Both the position numbers and the translations under genes were made by a program. DNA of 64,000 nt, taken from positions 1,488,001 to 1,552,000 of the forward strand of contig NC_014313.1 in the NCBI RefSeq assembly GCF_000143145.1. The letters run 5' to 3'. Numbering within the stretch: position 1 is the stretch's first letter; every line of letters begins with the position of its first letter. Of this stretch, positions 27,700-36,036 are shown piece after piece. Below the pieces are notes generated by a model. The model saw only the letters and a list, made by a program, of their open reading frames with translations, was not told where the DNA came from and made no database searches. Source of the stretch: Hyphomicrobium denitrificans ATCC 51888. Its GTDB lineage: Bacteria > Pseudomonadota > Alphaproteobacteria > Rhizobiales > Hyphomicrobiaceae.

Positions 27700-29019
27700 T
27701 CATTGCGTGTAGGCTTTGCACTTGGTTTCCGGCTTATCGTATCCGAGCGTGTCCAGAACACTGGTTTGATGCAGGAAGCCTACTTGCGGCGAGACGCTGA
27801 CGGGTAGCTTCGCCGTACCGATAATCAGCGGCTCGCGCAGTTGTCCGTTCCAGGTCCGGAAGCTTGTCGCAACGCCTTTGAATGCAGCAACCTCGAAATC
27901 CGGCGACTTGATGAAGGCGCGCAGCGTTTCGAAATCGCCTGCATGCTTGCGAGTTGCGGCTTCGCCGATCGCACGTGTCGCGACCCATGCATCGTAGTCG
28001 ATGTTTCGCATCAGGCGGCTGTTCAGCTTGCGGAAGCGATGCTGGAATTGCGTGCCGCCCCAGAACTCGAGCGCCGGATGCCAACTCGCCGCCGTCAATC
28101 CGGCAGAGCCAGCGATGGGCCGCGGGACCCAGGTCCGGAAGGGAAAGTAATCGGCGAAAAGATGCTTTTCGTCGGCGATAATGATGACGTCGTGATCCTT
28201 GGCGTTCTGCAGGAACGTCGGGATCTGTTGCTGAACCTGCTCATAGCCACCGTCGGCGCGGCGGCTGCCGGTGTCCTGCTTGAACTCGAGTTCCTGGACG
28301 ATCTTGCCGCCAAACTTCTTGGCCGAGCGCCGGTAGGCGTCAGCCAGGAGTTTGTCTTCCGGCGTTGGTCCGTAGACGAGCAGCCAATTGCGCCATTGCT
28401 TCCAGACGAGATATTGCGCGAGCGCGTCGGTCAGCATCGATCGCGTCGGTGCGATGTGAAGGACGTTGGCGCGGCAATCCTCTTCGCGAAGCCGGTCGTC
28501 CGGATTGCCGACGTTGAAGATCAGGGCATTCTTGCCCTTCAAGGCATCGGCAAATTTCAGCAGAGCGTCGGGTTCCATGTCGGCGATGATGAAGTTGTCG
28601 CCGGCGTCGATCTTTTCCGTCGCGCCCTTGATCAGATCGTCGACGCTGCCGTTCAGCACGTCGAGCTTGTAGGCCTGGTTGAGGAAGCGGCCGGTGGTAT
28701 TGTTGTCGGCGATCGCGAGCTTGGCTCCGGCGACGCCGTCGTCGGCGGCCGGGAGATCGAGCATCGAAAGCGGCAGTTCGTCTTCGGTACGATCCTGCTT
28801 GGCGTATAGGATGGAGATCGTGATCTTTTTCTTCTCGGAAGCGTTCGTGTTGGCGGTTTCGGATTGCGCGGCTGGCGTGGCGGCCGAAGGCGCCGGCTGC
28901 GGGGCAGTATCCTGAGCAAAGGCGGGGGACGCGAGGGCCGCGCATCCGACGAACATGCTGGAGATAGCGGTTGTCCAGGGACGCGACCGTTGAGCAGAGC
29001 AGACTGGGCGCAAAGGCAA
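27700..29019 (-). CDS. lutA: Periplasmic substrate-binding protein, PQQ/lanthanide-associated ABC system (LutA-like)
   Basis: A 439-residue protein of the branched-chain-amino-acid-type periplasmic binding fold, in the family linked with PQQ-dependent alcohol dehydrogenase ABC systems. A signal peptide ends near PAFA-QD. A Pro/Ala/Thr/Asn-rich linker follows, then the binding domain (KITISILYAKQDRTEDELPLS, marking the N-lobe). The start TTG 29019 is proposed because GGAG lies eight bases upstream and it gives a normal signal; an in-frame TTG at 29049 is the longer alternative. First gene of the minus-strand set; divergent from a second ABC operon. Lanthanide (or lanthanophore) as ligand is inference from family. 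Confidence 0.85.
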   Translation of the reverse strand: MPLRPVCSAQRSRPWTTAISSMFVGCAALASPAFAQDTAPQPAPSAATPAAQSETANTNASEKKKITISILYAKQDRTEDELPLSMLDLPAADDGVAGAKLAIADNNTTGRFLNQAYKLDVLNGSVDDLIKGATEKIDAGDNFIIADMEPDALLKFADALKGKNALIFNVGNPDDRLREEDCRANVLHIAPTRSMLTDALAQYLVWKQWRNWLLVYGPTPEDKLLADAYRRSAKKFGGKIVQELEFKQDTGSRRADGGYEQVQQQIPTFLQNAKDHDVIIIADEKHLFADYFPFRTWVPRPIAGSAGLTAASWHPALEFWGGTQFQHRFRKLNSRLMRNIDYDAWVATRAIGEAATRKHAGDFETLRAFIKSPDFEVAAFKGVATSFRTWNGQLREPLIIGTAKLPVSVSPQVGFLHQTSVLDTLGYDKPETKCKAYTQ

Positions 29020-29318
29020 TGATCCAACTCCAGTATAGCTTTTGGACAAGCAATCGCGGACCGGACGGCCGACCGGTCCCGGGGGTTCTAGGTGTTACTG
29101 TATTACCTTAAAAGGGGGTGTCTCGTCGGCTTGTCAAGGCGGAGCCGTTTGGCTCGCGCGTTTGTGACCGGGCGTTTTTGCCAAAGTCCGAAGGAACCTC
29201 TTGCAATATCGTCGGGGTAACGAGCACGTAAGAGACGGCGCGCTTCGGCCGAGCGCAATTGTTCACTCCATGGGCTAGCATCCTCGCCGGCTCGAAATCG
29301 AAATGGACCGAAACGCCC

Positions 29319-29825
29319 ATGTTTCAGAGGATTCTGTTTGCTTTCGCCGTGGTGTTGCTGGCGACCCCGGCGGTGGCTGCCACCAAGGCTGCGGTGTTCC
29401 CGTTCGACTTCCACGATGCGCAGCAGGACGGCGAAATGTTCCCGCAGAATGATCCCGAAGACTTGCGGCGCCTACAACTCGTATCCGACGAGCTGAGATC
29501 GTTGATGCAGAAGGATGAGCGTTTCGACGTCGTCGATCTGTCATCGAAGGCAAAGGAAATCGATGCCGCGTCGCCGTTCTATAAGTGTGACGGCTGCGAA
29601 GCGCCGATCGCCAAGGACGCAGGCGCCGATATTGCGGTGACGGGCTACGTCGACAAGCTTTCGAGCGCCGCGCTCAATTTGCAGATCATCGTGCGCGACG
29701 CGGCGACAGGACAGCCGACGAAAACCATGTCGGCGGCAATCAGCGGCAACACCGACGATATGTGGCTGCGCGGCGTGCGTTATCTTTGGAAGAACCGTTT
29801 CAACGCCGAGGCCGAACAGAAATGA
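29319..29825 (+). CDS. Exported DUF2380/DUF3280-like protein
   Basis: A 168-residue protein starting at ATG 29319, with a signal peptide (cleavage near AVAA-TK). The mature part opens with AAVFPFDFHD and ends with the WLRGVRYLWKNRF stretch. This pattern, a beta-strand opening and a terminal YL-KNR motif, I associate with DUF2380/DUF3280 proteins found next to ABC transporters in methylotrophs. Two cysteines lie in YKCDGCE. The stop overlaps the substrate-binding protein start by 4 bases (ATGA), making it first gene of a second ABC operon. Function unknown; a periplasmic accessory role is inferred. It may need the upstream 29050-29318 region for its promoter. Confidence 0.7.
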   Translation: MFQRILFAFAVVLLATPAVAATKAAVFPFDFHDAQQDGEMFPQNDPEDLRRLQLVSDELRSLMQKDERFDVVDLSSKAKEIDAASPFYKCDGCEAPIAKDAGADIAVTGYVDKLSSAALNLQIIVRDAATGQPTKTMSAAISGNTDDMWLRGVRYLWKNRFNAEAEQK

Positions 29826-30802
29826 TCGATCTCACTCGCCGTCAAGCTCTTGGCGCTGGGCTTGCGCTGTCCGCGACTTCGATGTTTCCGCGTCTGGCTC
29901 GAGCATCGGTGCCGGTGCGGCTGACATCGGTCAAGTTCGGCTCGGTGAGCTGGCTCATCGATACCTTGCGCGCAGAAGGCATCGACAAGAAGCACGGGCT
30001 CGATCTCGATGTCGTCGAAGTCGCGAACAATGCGGCGGCGCCGATCGCTCTCCTCTCCGGTAGTGCCGACGTCATCGTCAGCGATTGGACCTGGGCGTTG
30101 CGGCAGCGCGCCAAGGGCGACGATCTGAAATTTGCCCCTTATTCCGCCGCGCTCGGCAGCCTGATGGTGCCCAAGGACAGTCCGATCAAGTCCTTCGGTG
30201 ATCTCGTCGGGAAGAAGATCGGCGTCGCGGGGACGGGCATCGACAAGAGCTGGATTTTACTTCGCGCCTATTCGCGCAAGGTGATCGGCAAGGATATCGC
30301 AAACGTCGCTGAGCCCGTTTTTGGTGCAGCGCCGCTCGTCACGGCTGAGTTCAAAGGTGGACGCCTGGATGCTGTCTTGAATTTCTGGACGTACGCTGCA
30401 CGTCTGCGTGCCGATGGCGCGCGGGAAGTTCTTTCGATGGCGGATGTGGTCAAAGGCTTGGGCATCAGTCCGACGCCCGCGCTTGTCGGGTTCATCTGGT
30501 CTGAAAAGGCGGTGGCGAAAAAGAGCGTGCCCGTTGACGTTCTTTTGAACGCCGTTGCCGATGCGAATGAGGTACTGGCAAAGTCGGACGCCGCATGGGA
30601 GCGACTGCGGCCGTTGATCAAGCCGGCCTCGGACGCCGAACTCGTTGCGATTCGCGACTACTACAGGTCCGGAATCACCGGAGCATGGCGACCGGAAGAG
30701 ACGGCGGCAGCCGAAAAGCTGACCAACCTTCTCATCGAACTTGGAGATGCGGAACTCGTAGGCGATGGCACCCGTTTCGACCAGCACCTCTTCCATACCT
30801 AG
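29822..30802 (+). CDS. ABC importer substrate-binding protein (SsuA/THI5-like)
   Basis: A 326-residue periplasmic binding protein of the NMT1/THI5/SsuA class. The N-terminus MIDLTRRQALGAGLALS looks like a twin-arginine or Sec signal, cleaved near LARA-SV. The body shows SVSWLIDTLRAEGIDKKHGL and LLSGSADVIVSDW, typical of nitrate/sulfonate/taurine/thiamine-precursor binding proteins. ATG 29822 overlaps the preceding stop. It is followed by its permease and ATPase. The ligand cannot be read from sequence. Because the set sits between the lut-like genes and methylofuran synthesis genes, a C1 or lanthanide-linked substrate is worth considering. Confidence 0.87.
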   Translation: MIDLTRRQALGAGLALSATSMFPRLARASVPVRLTSVKFGSVSWLIDTLRAEGIDKKHGLDLDVVEVANNAAAPIALLSGSADVIVSDWTWALRQRAKGDDLKFAPYSAALGSLMVPKDSPIKSFGDLVGKKIGVAGTGIDKSWILLRAYSRKVIGKDIANVAEPVFGAAPLVTAEFKGGRLDAVLNFWTYAARLRADGAREVLSMADVVKGLGISPTPALVGFIWSEKAVAKKSVPVDVLLNAVADANEVLAKSDAAWERLRPLIKPASDAELVAIRDYYRSGITGAWRPEETAAAEKLTNLLIELGDAELVGDGTRFDQHLFHT

Positions 30803-31574
30803 GCCGGCGCGCGCGCTCGGCTTCAATTCGACAATCGAGCGCTTTGCCTGGATGGCGGGATCGCTGCTGGTCCTCGGTCTCTTCTGGCATGTGCTCGCGG
30901 TCGTCCTTCAGAACAGATATCTGCCGACGCCGGTCGCCGTCTTCGACATCATGATGCGGGAAGCGGAGAGCGGCGAGCTTTGGAAGCATACGTCGGCGAC
31001 GCTCGCGCGTGTCGCGATCGCCTTCATCTTCTCGATGTTCATCGGAACGGCGATCGGGCTCGCGCTCGGCAAATATAAAACCGCGGACAAGTTTTTCGAT
31101 GCGTGGCTGACGCTGTTTCTGAATCTGCCCGCGCTCGTCACGATTACGCTCTGCTACATCTGGTTCGGGCTGACGGATGTCGCGGCCATCGTCGCAGTCG
31201 CGTTGAACAAGATCCCGAATGTCGCGGTCAATATGCGGGAAGGTGCGCGCAGCCTTTCGAAAGACCTCGCCGAGATGGCGGCAATGTACAAATTCGGAAG
31301 CTGGAAGACGCTCCGGCACGTGACGCTGCCGCAGCTGGCGCCGTTCTTTGCGGCCGCCGCGCGATCGGGCTTGTCGCTCGTGTGGAAGATCGTGCTGGTC
31401 GTCGAAGCCTTCGGGCGTTCAAATGGCGTCGGCTATCGGTTGGCGATTGCGTTCCAGGAATTCGACGTCGGCACGATCCTGGCCTATGCGCTGGCGTTCA
31501 TTCTGATTGTGCAGATCATCGAGTTTACGATTTTGCAGCCGCTGCAAGCACGGGTGAGCGCATGGCGGCGATGA
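30765..31574 (+). CDS. ABC importer permease (BPD transport family)
   Basis: A 269-residue inner-membrane permease with about six transmembrane helices and the EAA-type loop EMAAMYKFGSWKTLRHVTLPQLAPFF near residues 175-200. It belongs to the SsuC/TauC class. The ORF starts 38 bases inside the preceding gene, which is unusual but gives a proper hydrophilic N-terminus; an internal later start would remove the first helix. Part of the DUF2380-SBP-permease-ATPase operon. Confidence 0.87.
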   Translation: MAPVSTSTSSIPRPARALGFNSTIERFAWMAGSLLVLGLFWHVLAVVLQNRYLPTPVAVFDIMMREAESGELWKHTSATLARVAIAFIFSMFIGTAIGLALGKYKTADKFFDAWLTLFLNLPALVTITLCYIWFGLTDVAAIVAVALNKIPNVAVNMREGARSLSKDLAEMAAMYKFGSWKTLRHVTLPQLAPFFAAAARSGLSLVWKIVLVVEAFGRSNGVGYRLAIAFQEFDVGTILAYALAFILIVQIIEFTILQPLQARVSAWRR

Positions 31575-32302
31575 ACGGCAAAGATGCAAGCGGCGCAATC
31601 CGCGTCGCGGTCAAGCGCAAGATTTTTCCGGCAGTCGGTGATCGCGAAGCGCAACTCGTGCTGCAGGATATCGCGTTCGAGGTTGCGCCGCGCTCGTTCC
31701 TCGTCATCACGGGACCGTCGGGCTGCGGGAAGTCGACGCTGCTCAATATCATCGCAGGTCTCGACAGGGACTATGAAGGCGCGATCGATCTCGGGCCTGC
31801 GAAAGACGGTGTGACGTTCATCTTTCAGACGCCGCGGTTGCTGCCCTGGCGGACGCTTTACGAGAACATCGCGCTGGCGCTTCCGGACGGCGATCCTCGG
31901 CACGCTGAGATCCCCGCGATGCTGGACCGCGTCGGGCTGCGCGAAGCGCAGAACGCCTATCCCGAGATGCTGTCGCTCGGCATGCAGCGGCGCGCGGCGC
32001 TGGCGCGGGGGTTCATTCTCGAGCCCAAGATCCTGCTGATGGACGAGCCCTTCGTGTCGCTCGACGATCCGACGGCGGCGAGCCTCAGAGAACTGTTAAT
32101 GGATCTCTGGCGACGGCACCCGACGACGGTCATTTTCGTCACCCATGACCGCTCCGAGGCAATACAACTCGGGACGCGCATCTTGCGCCTCGCGCCGGGA
32201 CAGGCGAGTGTCGCCCAGGATGTGGCCGTGGCCCTGACGGATGCTCAGCGCCATGACCGGGCTGCGGTGCTCCAGGAGCAGAGCCGCATCTTCGCCATCT
32301 GA
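31562..32302 (+). CDS. ABC importer ATP-binding protein
   Basis: A 246-residue ABC ATPase of the SsuB/TauB class. Walker A is GPSGCGKST, Walker B is ILLMDEPFVSLD and the switch histidine is in FVTHDRSEA. The signature sequence is LSLGMQRRAALARG, where the usual second G of LSGGM is L, a mild degeneration. Either ATG 31562 or ATG 31571 may be used; both overlap the permease stop. A long open frame upstream in this phase is the permease shadow. mfnB begins 41 bases after its stop, so readthrough into the C1 island is likely. Confidence 0.87.
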   Translation: MAAMNGKDASGAIRVAVKRKIFPAVGDREAQLVLQDIAFEVAPRSFLVITGPSGCGKSTLLNIIAGLDRDYEGAIDLGPAKDGVTFIFQTPRLLPWRTLYENIALALPDGDPRHAEIPAMLDRVGLREAQNAYPEMLSLGMQRRAALARGFILEPKILLMDEPFVSLDDPTAASLRELLMDLWRRHPTTVIFVTHDRSEAIQLGTRILRLAPGQASVAQDVAVALTDAQRHDRAAVLQEQSRIFAI

Positions 32303-32342
32303 TCTCCCTCGGATCTGCGATTTCATACTCTCGGACGATCGA

Positions 32343-33080
32343 ATGATTGATAATTTGAAAGGGCGGCGTCCCGCCTTTCTGGCGAGCGTGACGAGCGCCG
32401 CTGAAGCGAGCCTGGTGCTTGCCGGTGGCGCCGGCGTGATCGATTGCAAGGACCCGTCGGCGGGCGCGTTGGGCGCGCTTCCCGAAGCTGTGGTTCGCGA
32501 GATCGTGGAAGCGGTCTCCGGCCGGCTGCCGGTTAGTGCGACTGTCGGCGATCTTCCGCCTCAGCCGAGCGCTCTCGTTGAAGCTGTTGAGCATATGGCC
32601 GCGACCGGCGTCGAGATCGTGAAAGTCGGATTTTTCGGCGATGACGATGCGCGACCGGCGATCTCGGCTCTCGGGAAGGCGAAGCTCGGGCGCGCAAGGC
32701 TTGTCGCGGTGCTGATGGCCGATCAGGCTCCGGACTTCGATCTCATTCCGCATTTCGCTGCGAACGGTTTTGCAGGCGTGATGCTCGACACCGCGAACAA
32801 GGCGGCTGGGCGTTTGCCGACGGTGCTGCCCGCTAGCGAGCTTTCAAAGTTCGTTCTGCTGGCGCGGAAATCCGGATTGATGTCGGGCCTTGCCGGGTCG
32901 CTCAGGCTGGAGGACATCGCGCCGCTCGCAAGCCTCGGTTCGGATGTGCTGGGCTTCCGCGGCGCGCTGTGTGAAACGGGCCGTTCGAGCAAGCTCGATC
33001 CGGCGCGTGTCGCTGCTGTCCGGCTTGAAATCAACCGTGTACAAACGATCGAAACGGCACGGGAGAAGTCCGTAGCATGA
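32343..33080 (+). CDS. mfnB: (5-formylfuran-3-yl)methyl phosphate synthase (methylofuran synthesis)
   Basis: MfnB makes 4-(hydroxymethyl)-2-furancarboxaldehyde phosphate from two glyceraldehyde 3-phosphate molecules, the first committed step to the furan ring of methanofuran/methylofuran. The 245-residue TIM barrel has the family motif IDCKDPSAGALGA with its catalytic lysine, and VEIVKVGFFG further on. ATG 32343 (MIDNLKGRRPAFL) is chosen; frames before it are the ABC gene. Methylofuran carries formyl groups in the Fhc complex of methylotrophs. It starts the plus-strand run with the FolB-like and MfnE-like genes and overlaps the next gene by 4 bases. Confidence 0.92.
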   Translation: MIDNLKGRRPAFLASVTSAAEASLVLAGGAGVIDCKDPSAGALGALPEAVVREIVEAVSGRLPVSATVGDLPPQPSALVEAVEHMAATGVEIVKVGFFGDDDARPAISALGKAKLGRARLVAVLMADQAPDFDLIPHFAANGFAGVMLDTANKAAGRLPTVLPASELSKFVLLARKSGLMSGLAGSLRLEDIAPLASLGSDVLGFRGALCETGRSSKLDPARVAAVRLEINRVQTIETAREKSVA

Positions 33081-33538
33081 CGGAAAAGAAAAAAGCGGCC
33101 AAGCCCGCGCGCGACGACAAGGCGGCAAAGCTCAAGCGTGCGGCCGCCAAAACGCGGCAGATCGGCGACAGCATTTTCGTGCGCGACTTCATCGTTGATT
33201 GCAATGTCGGCGTCTACGCCGAGGAGCAGGGCGTCACGCAGCGTGTGCGCTTCACCGTCGACGCACGATTGGCGCGCGACGTGTTCACGGTCGACGACAA
33301 CATGGCCGACGTGCCGTCTTACGCCGACATCATCGACTTCATCGTGGCGTTGGCGCGTGCGGGCCATATCAACCTCGTCGAGACGTTTGCAGAGCGCATC
33401 GCGGAGCACGTCCTTTCCGACAAACGCATCATCGCGGTGCGCGTGATGCTCGAAAAGCTGGAGCGCGGTCCGCTGCGCGGCGTCGAGATCATCCGTCCCG
33501 CGACACGGGACGCGGCGCGCGAGTTTGGCCGTGGCTGA
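33077..33538 (+). CDS. Dihydroneopterin aldolase-like protein (FolB family) with basic N-terminal extension
   Basis: A 153-residue FolB-fold protein. The catalytic domain (about 32-140) includes FIVDCNVGVYAEE, the SYADIIDFI active-site stretch and NLVETFAERIAEHVL. Dihydroneopterin aldolase makes the hydroxymethylpterin precursor of folate and H4MPT. Its place in a C1-cofactor island suggests an H4MPT or methylofuran role rather than housekeeping folate. Residues 1-30 are a Lys/Ala-rich extension absent from standard FolB. It overlaps mfnB by 4 bases. A second pterin gene, folK, lies 12 kb away. Confidence 0.85.
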   Translation: MTEKKKAAKPARDDKAAKLKRAAAKTRQIGDSIFVRDFIVDCNVGVYAEEQGVTQRVRFTVDARLARDVFTVDDNMADVPSYADIIDFIVALARAGHINLVETFAERIAEHVLSDKRIIAVRVMLEKLERGPLRGVEIIRPATRDAAREFGRG

Positions 33539-34145
33539 GAGGTCGGCGGACACTGTCTCGCCGCTTGTCGTGAAAGTGGGTGGAAGTCTCGCTGAAACGG
33601 GACGTATGCCTGCCGCGCTCTCCTTGATCGCAGCGGCGCGCGTTCCGGTCGTCGTCGTTCCGGGCGGCGGTCCGTTTGCCGACAGCATTCGTGCATTGCA
33701 GCCGACGATGAAATTCGGCGAAGCGCTGGCGCATCGATTGGCGATGCTGGCGATGCATCAGATGGCCGAGCTGATCGTCGCGCAGAATGATCGTTTCACT
33801 GTTGTGCAATCGCTGGCTGAGATTTCCGATGCGGTGCGCGACGGCAAAGTGCCCGTCTGGGCGCCGCTGCGCATGATTGCGGGCGATGCCGCCGTTCCGG
33901 CGGGATGGATGGCGACGTCGGATACGCTTGCCGCTCGGCTTGCGGAGCTTCTTGGCGCGCCTCTCGTGCTTCTCAAATCCGTCGACGTTGAAGAGGGTGG
34001 CAGCCTCGATGACTTGGCGGCACGCGGCGTGGTCGATCCGGTGATGCCGTCGATCGTTGCGCGCGGCAGCCTTTCGTGGTCCATTTTCGGGCCTTCGGAT
34101 GAGGCGCGGTTCCGCGCGCTTCTCGCGGGCGAAGGAGAGCGCTGA
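33531..34145 (+). CDS. mfnE: Amino acid kinase family protein, probable MfnE ([5-(aminomethyl)furan-3-yl]methyl phosphate kinase)
   Basis: A 204-residue kinase of the aspartokinase/uridylate-kinase fold: VVKVGGSLAE at the N-terminus, VVPGGGPFAD, and LLKSVDVEE. In archaea MfnE phosphorylates the aminomethylfuran phosphate to a diphosphate, the leaving group for coupling to tyramine. Homologues accompany mfnB in methylotrophs. GTG 33531 is proposed; TTG 33525 in frame is an alternative. Both overlap the FolB-like gene. It shares one base with the next gene. Function by family and neighbours; moderately sure. Confidence 0.85.
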   Translation: MAERSADTVSPLVVKVGGSLAETGRMPAALSLIAAARVPVVVVPGGGPFADSIRALQPTMKFGEALAHRLAMLAMHQMAELIVAQNDRFTVVQSLAEISDAVRDGKVPVWAPLRMIAGDAAVPAGWMATSDTLAARLAELLGAPLVLLKSVDVEEGGSLDDLAARGVVDPVMPSIVARGSLSWSIFGPSDEARFRALLAGEGER

Positions 34146-34732
34146 TGCCGCGCATCGTCGAGACGATCATCACGACAACCGATGCATCGGGCGAAGCGTA
34201 CATCGCGCCGCTTGGGCTGATCGAGGACGGGGCGCATTGGATTATCGCGCCGTTCAAGCCGTCGCGGACGCTCGAGAATTTGAGAGCCCATCCCTTCGCG
34301 GTTGCGAGTCATACGGATGACGTGCGCGTTTTCGCCGGTGGTGTGACAGGGCGGAAGCTCTGGCCACTCACAGCCGCGACGACGATCAAGGGGCATCGCC
34401 TTGCCGATTGCGTGTCGCATTGGGAATTGAAGATCGAGCGCTTTATCGAAGACGAGCAACGGCCGCGCTTTGCGTGCGCCATCGTGCATCAAGAGACGCA
34501 TAAGGTCTGGGAAGGATTCAACCGCGCGCAGGCTGCGGTTCTAGAATTGGCGGTGCTAACGACGCGGCTCAACATGCTGCCGTCCGAGAAAGTCGAGAAC
34601 GAGCTCAAGTATCTCGAAATCGCGATCGCGAAGACCGCCGGTCCACGCGAGGAAGAGGCCTGGGAATGGCTGATGGAAAAAATCAATGCCTGGCGGCAGG
34701 CACGTTTCGATAAGTCGCCCGAACCCCGATGA
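34145..34732 (+). CDS. DUF447 family protein (flavin-reductase-like split barrel)
   Basis: A 195-residue protein of DUF447, a family of archaeal origin whose solved members adopt an FMN-binding split-barrel fold. Visible landmarks are VETIITTTDASGEAYIAPLG at the start, the FKPSRTLENLR stretch and, late, the paired helices EEEAWEWLMEKINAWR. It is fused by one base to mfnE and by 4 bases to the methyltransferase gene. In methylotrophs this family co-occurs with H4MPT genes, so a role in cofactor synthesis or reduction is likely. Which step is not known to me. Confidence 0.82.
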   Translation: MPRIVETIITTTDASGEAYIAPLGLIEDGAHWIIAPFKPSRTLENLRAHPFAVASHTDDVRVFAGGVTGRKLWPLTAATTIKGHRLADCVSHWELKIERFIEDEQRPRFACAIVHQETHKVWEGFNRAQAAVLELAVLTTRLNMLPSEKVENELKYLEIAIAKTAGPREEEAWEWLMEKINAWRQARFDKSPEPR

Positions 34733-35910
34733 CGCGCAAAGATCCCCAGAAAGCCGAGTTCATTGCGGCGCTTGCCGCAGCGCTCGAAGGCAAGACGTTC
34801 ATCAAGCTGACGCTTGGAAAATTTCGCGGCGAGGGCGAGGCGAGCAAAGCCGTCGCGACGCTCGTTGCCTTGAAGGACGTGCCGCATCTGAAGCTCGTCA
34901 CAAGCTTCGCGCGCAAGGACGATACCAAGACGTTCTCGATCAACGACGGCATCAATGCCGTCAAAGTGCTCATCGGGGAAACATACCTCAGCGCGACGTT
35001 GTTCTCGGCGGAACGCGACGTGACGCTGACGTACAGCAAAAAGCGCGAACCGCATCTGACGTCCGGCAAGCCGACATTGAAGCCAACCGAACCCGTCGCG
35101 CATGATCGGAGCAAGTCGTATCTCGTTCCGCCGGATCGGCCCTATCTCAAGGCGCTGCAGGTTTCGGATGCGGAAGGTCGCGTCAAGCCGACGATGCAGG
35201 GCAAGTATCGCCAGATCTGCCGCTTCATTGAAATCTTCGATGGATTGCTGAAGGAAGGCAAACGGGATGGTGCGCAGACGCCGTTATCGATCCTCGATAT
35301 CGGATCGGGGAAAGGCTACCTGACGTTCGCGCTTTACGATCACCTGACGACGGCGCTTGGACAAGATTGCCGGATGACCGGCATCGAGGTGCGCAGCGAT
35401 CTCGTCAAGCTGTGCAACGAGCTTGCGCGTGCGTTGAAGTTTTCGGGTCTTTCGTTCGATGCGGTTGAGGCGCAGCAGAAGCGGGCCGCCGCCGATGTCG
35501 TCATTGCGCTGCATGCCTGCGATACGGCGACCGACGACGCCTTGGCGCTCGGTATCGGCGCCGACGCGAAAATGATCCTCGTGGCGCCGTGCTGTCAGCA
35601 TGAACTCGCGCCGCAGATCAACGATGCGCATGCAGGACTTGCGGGCATCATTAAGTATCCGCTGCTGAAGCAGCGTCAGGCCGATCTCGTCACGGACGCG
35701 GCGCGGGCACTTTTGCTCGAAGCGTCGGGATACAAGGTCAAGGTGATCGAGTTTGTCTCGACTGAGCACACCGCAAAAAATATTCTCATTGCCGCGACCA
35801 GATCGGCGAGCGTCAATCGCGATCGTGCCAAGCGCCAGTATCAGGAGCTGAAGCGCGCCACGGGGTTCGTAACGCAGCACTTGGTGGCGCAACTTAAGGG
35901 TGTCGAATGA
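34729..35910 (+). CDS. SAM-dependent methyltransferase (Methyltransf_32-like)
   Basis: A 393-residue protein. The N-terminal ~150 residues are a separate alpha/beta region (EGKTFIKLTLGKFRGEG). From about 185 there is a Rossmann methyltransferase core with motif I LDIGSGKGYLTFALYD, motif II near GIEVRSDLV and an ALHACDTATDDAL segment, as in the Methyltransf_32/TRM13-type family. CC in VAPCCQHEL is conserved in that family. It overlaps the DUF447 gene by 4 bases, the last of the run mfnB-folB-mfnE-DUF447-methyltransferase. An RNA substrate is usual for the family, but the context raises a methylated C1 cofactor. Unresolved. Confidence 0.8.
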   Translation: MTRKDPQKAEFIAALAAALEGKTFIKLTLGKFRGEGEASKAVATLVALKDVPHLKLVTSFARKDDTKTFSINDGINAVKVLIGETYLSATLFSAERDVTLTYSKKREPHLTSGKPTLKPTEPVAHDRSKSYLVPPDRPYLKALQVSDAEGRVKPTMQGKYRQICRFIEIFDGLLKEGKRDGAQTPLSILDIGSGKGYLTFALYDHLTTALGQDCRMTGIEVRSDLVKLCNELARALKFSGLSFDAVEAQQKRAAADVVIALHACDTATDDALALGIGADAKMILVAPCCQHELAPQINDAHAGLAGIIKYPLLKQRQADLVTDAARALLLEASGYKVKVIEFVSTEHTAKNILIAATRSASVNRDRAKRQYQELKRATGFVTQHLVAQLKGVE

Positions 35911-36036
35911 TCGCAAGTGTACCGATGGGATATTGTCTCACGCCGCGCTTGGGGTCATGACTCGGGAACCATGCTGCGCTGCAACGGTTGTCAGCATGCC
36001 CTCCCGACCAGAATTTCCAGAAGAAGGTAGAGTTTG

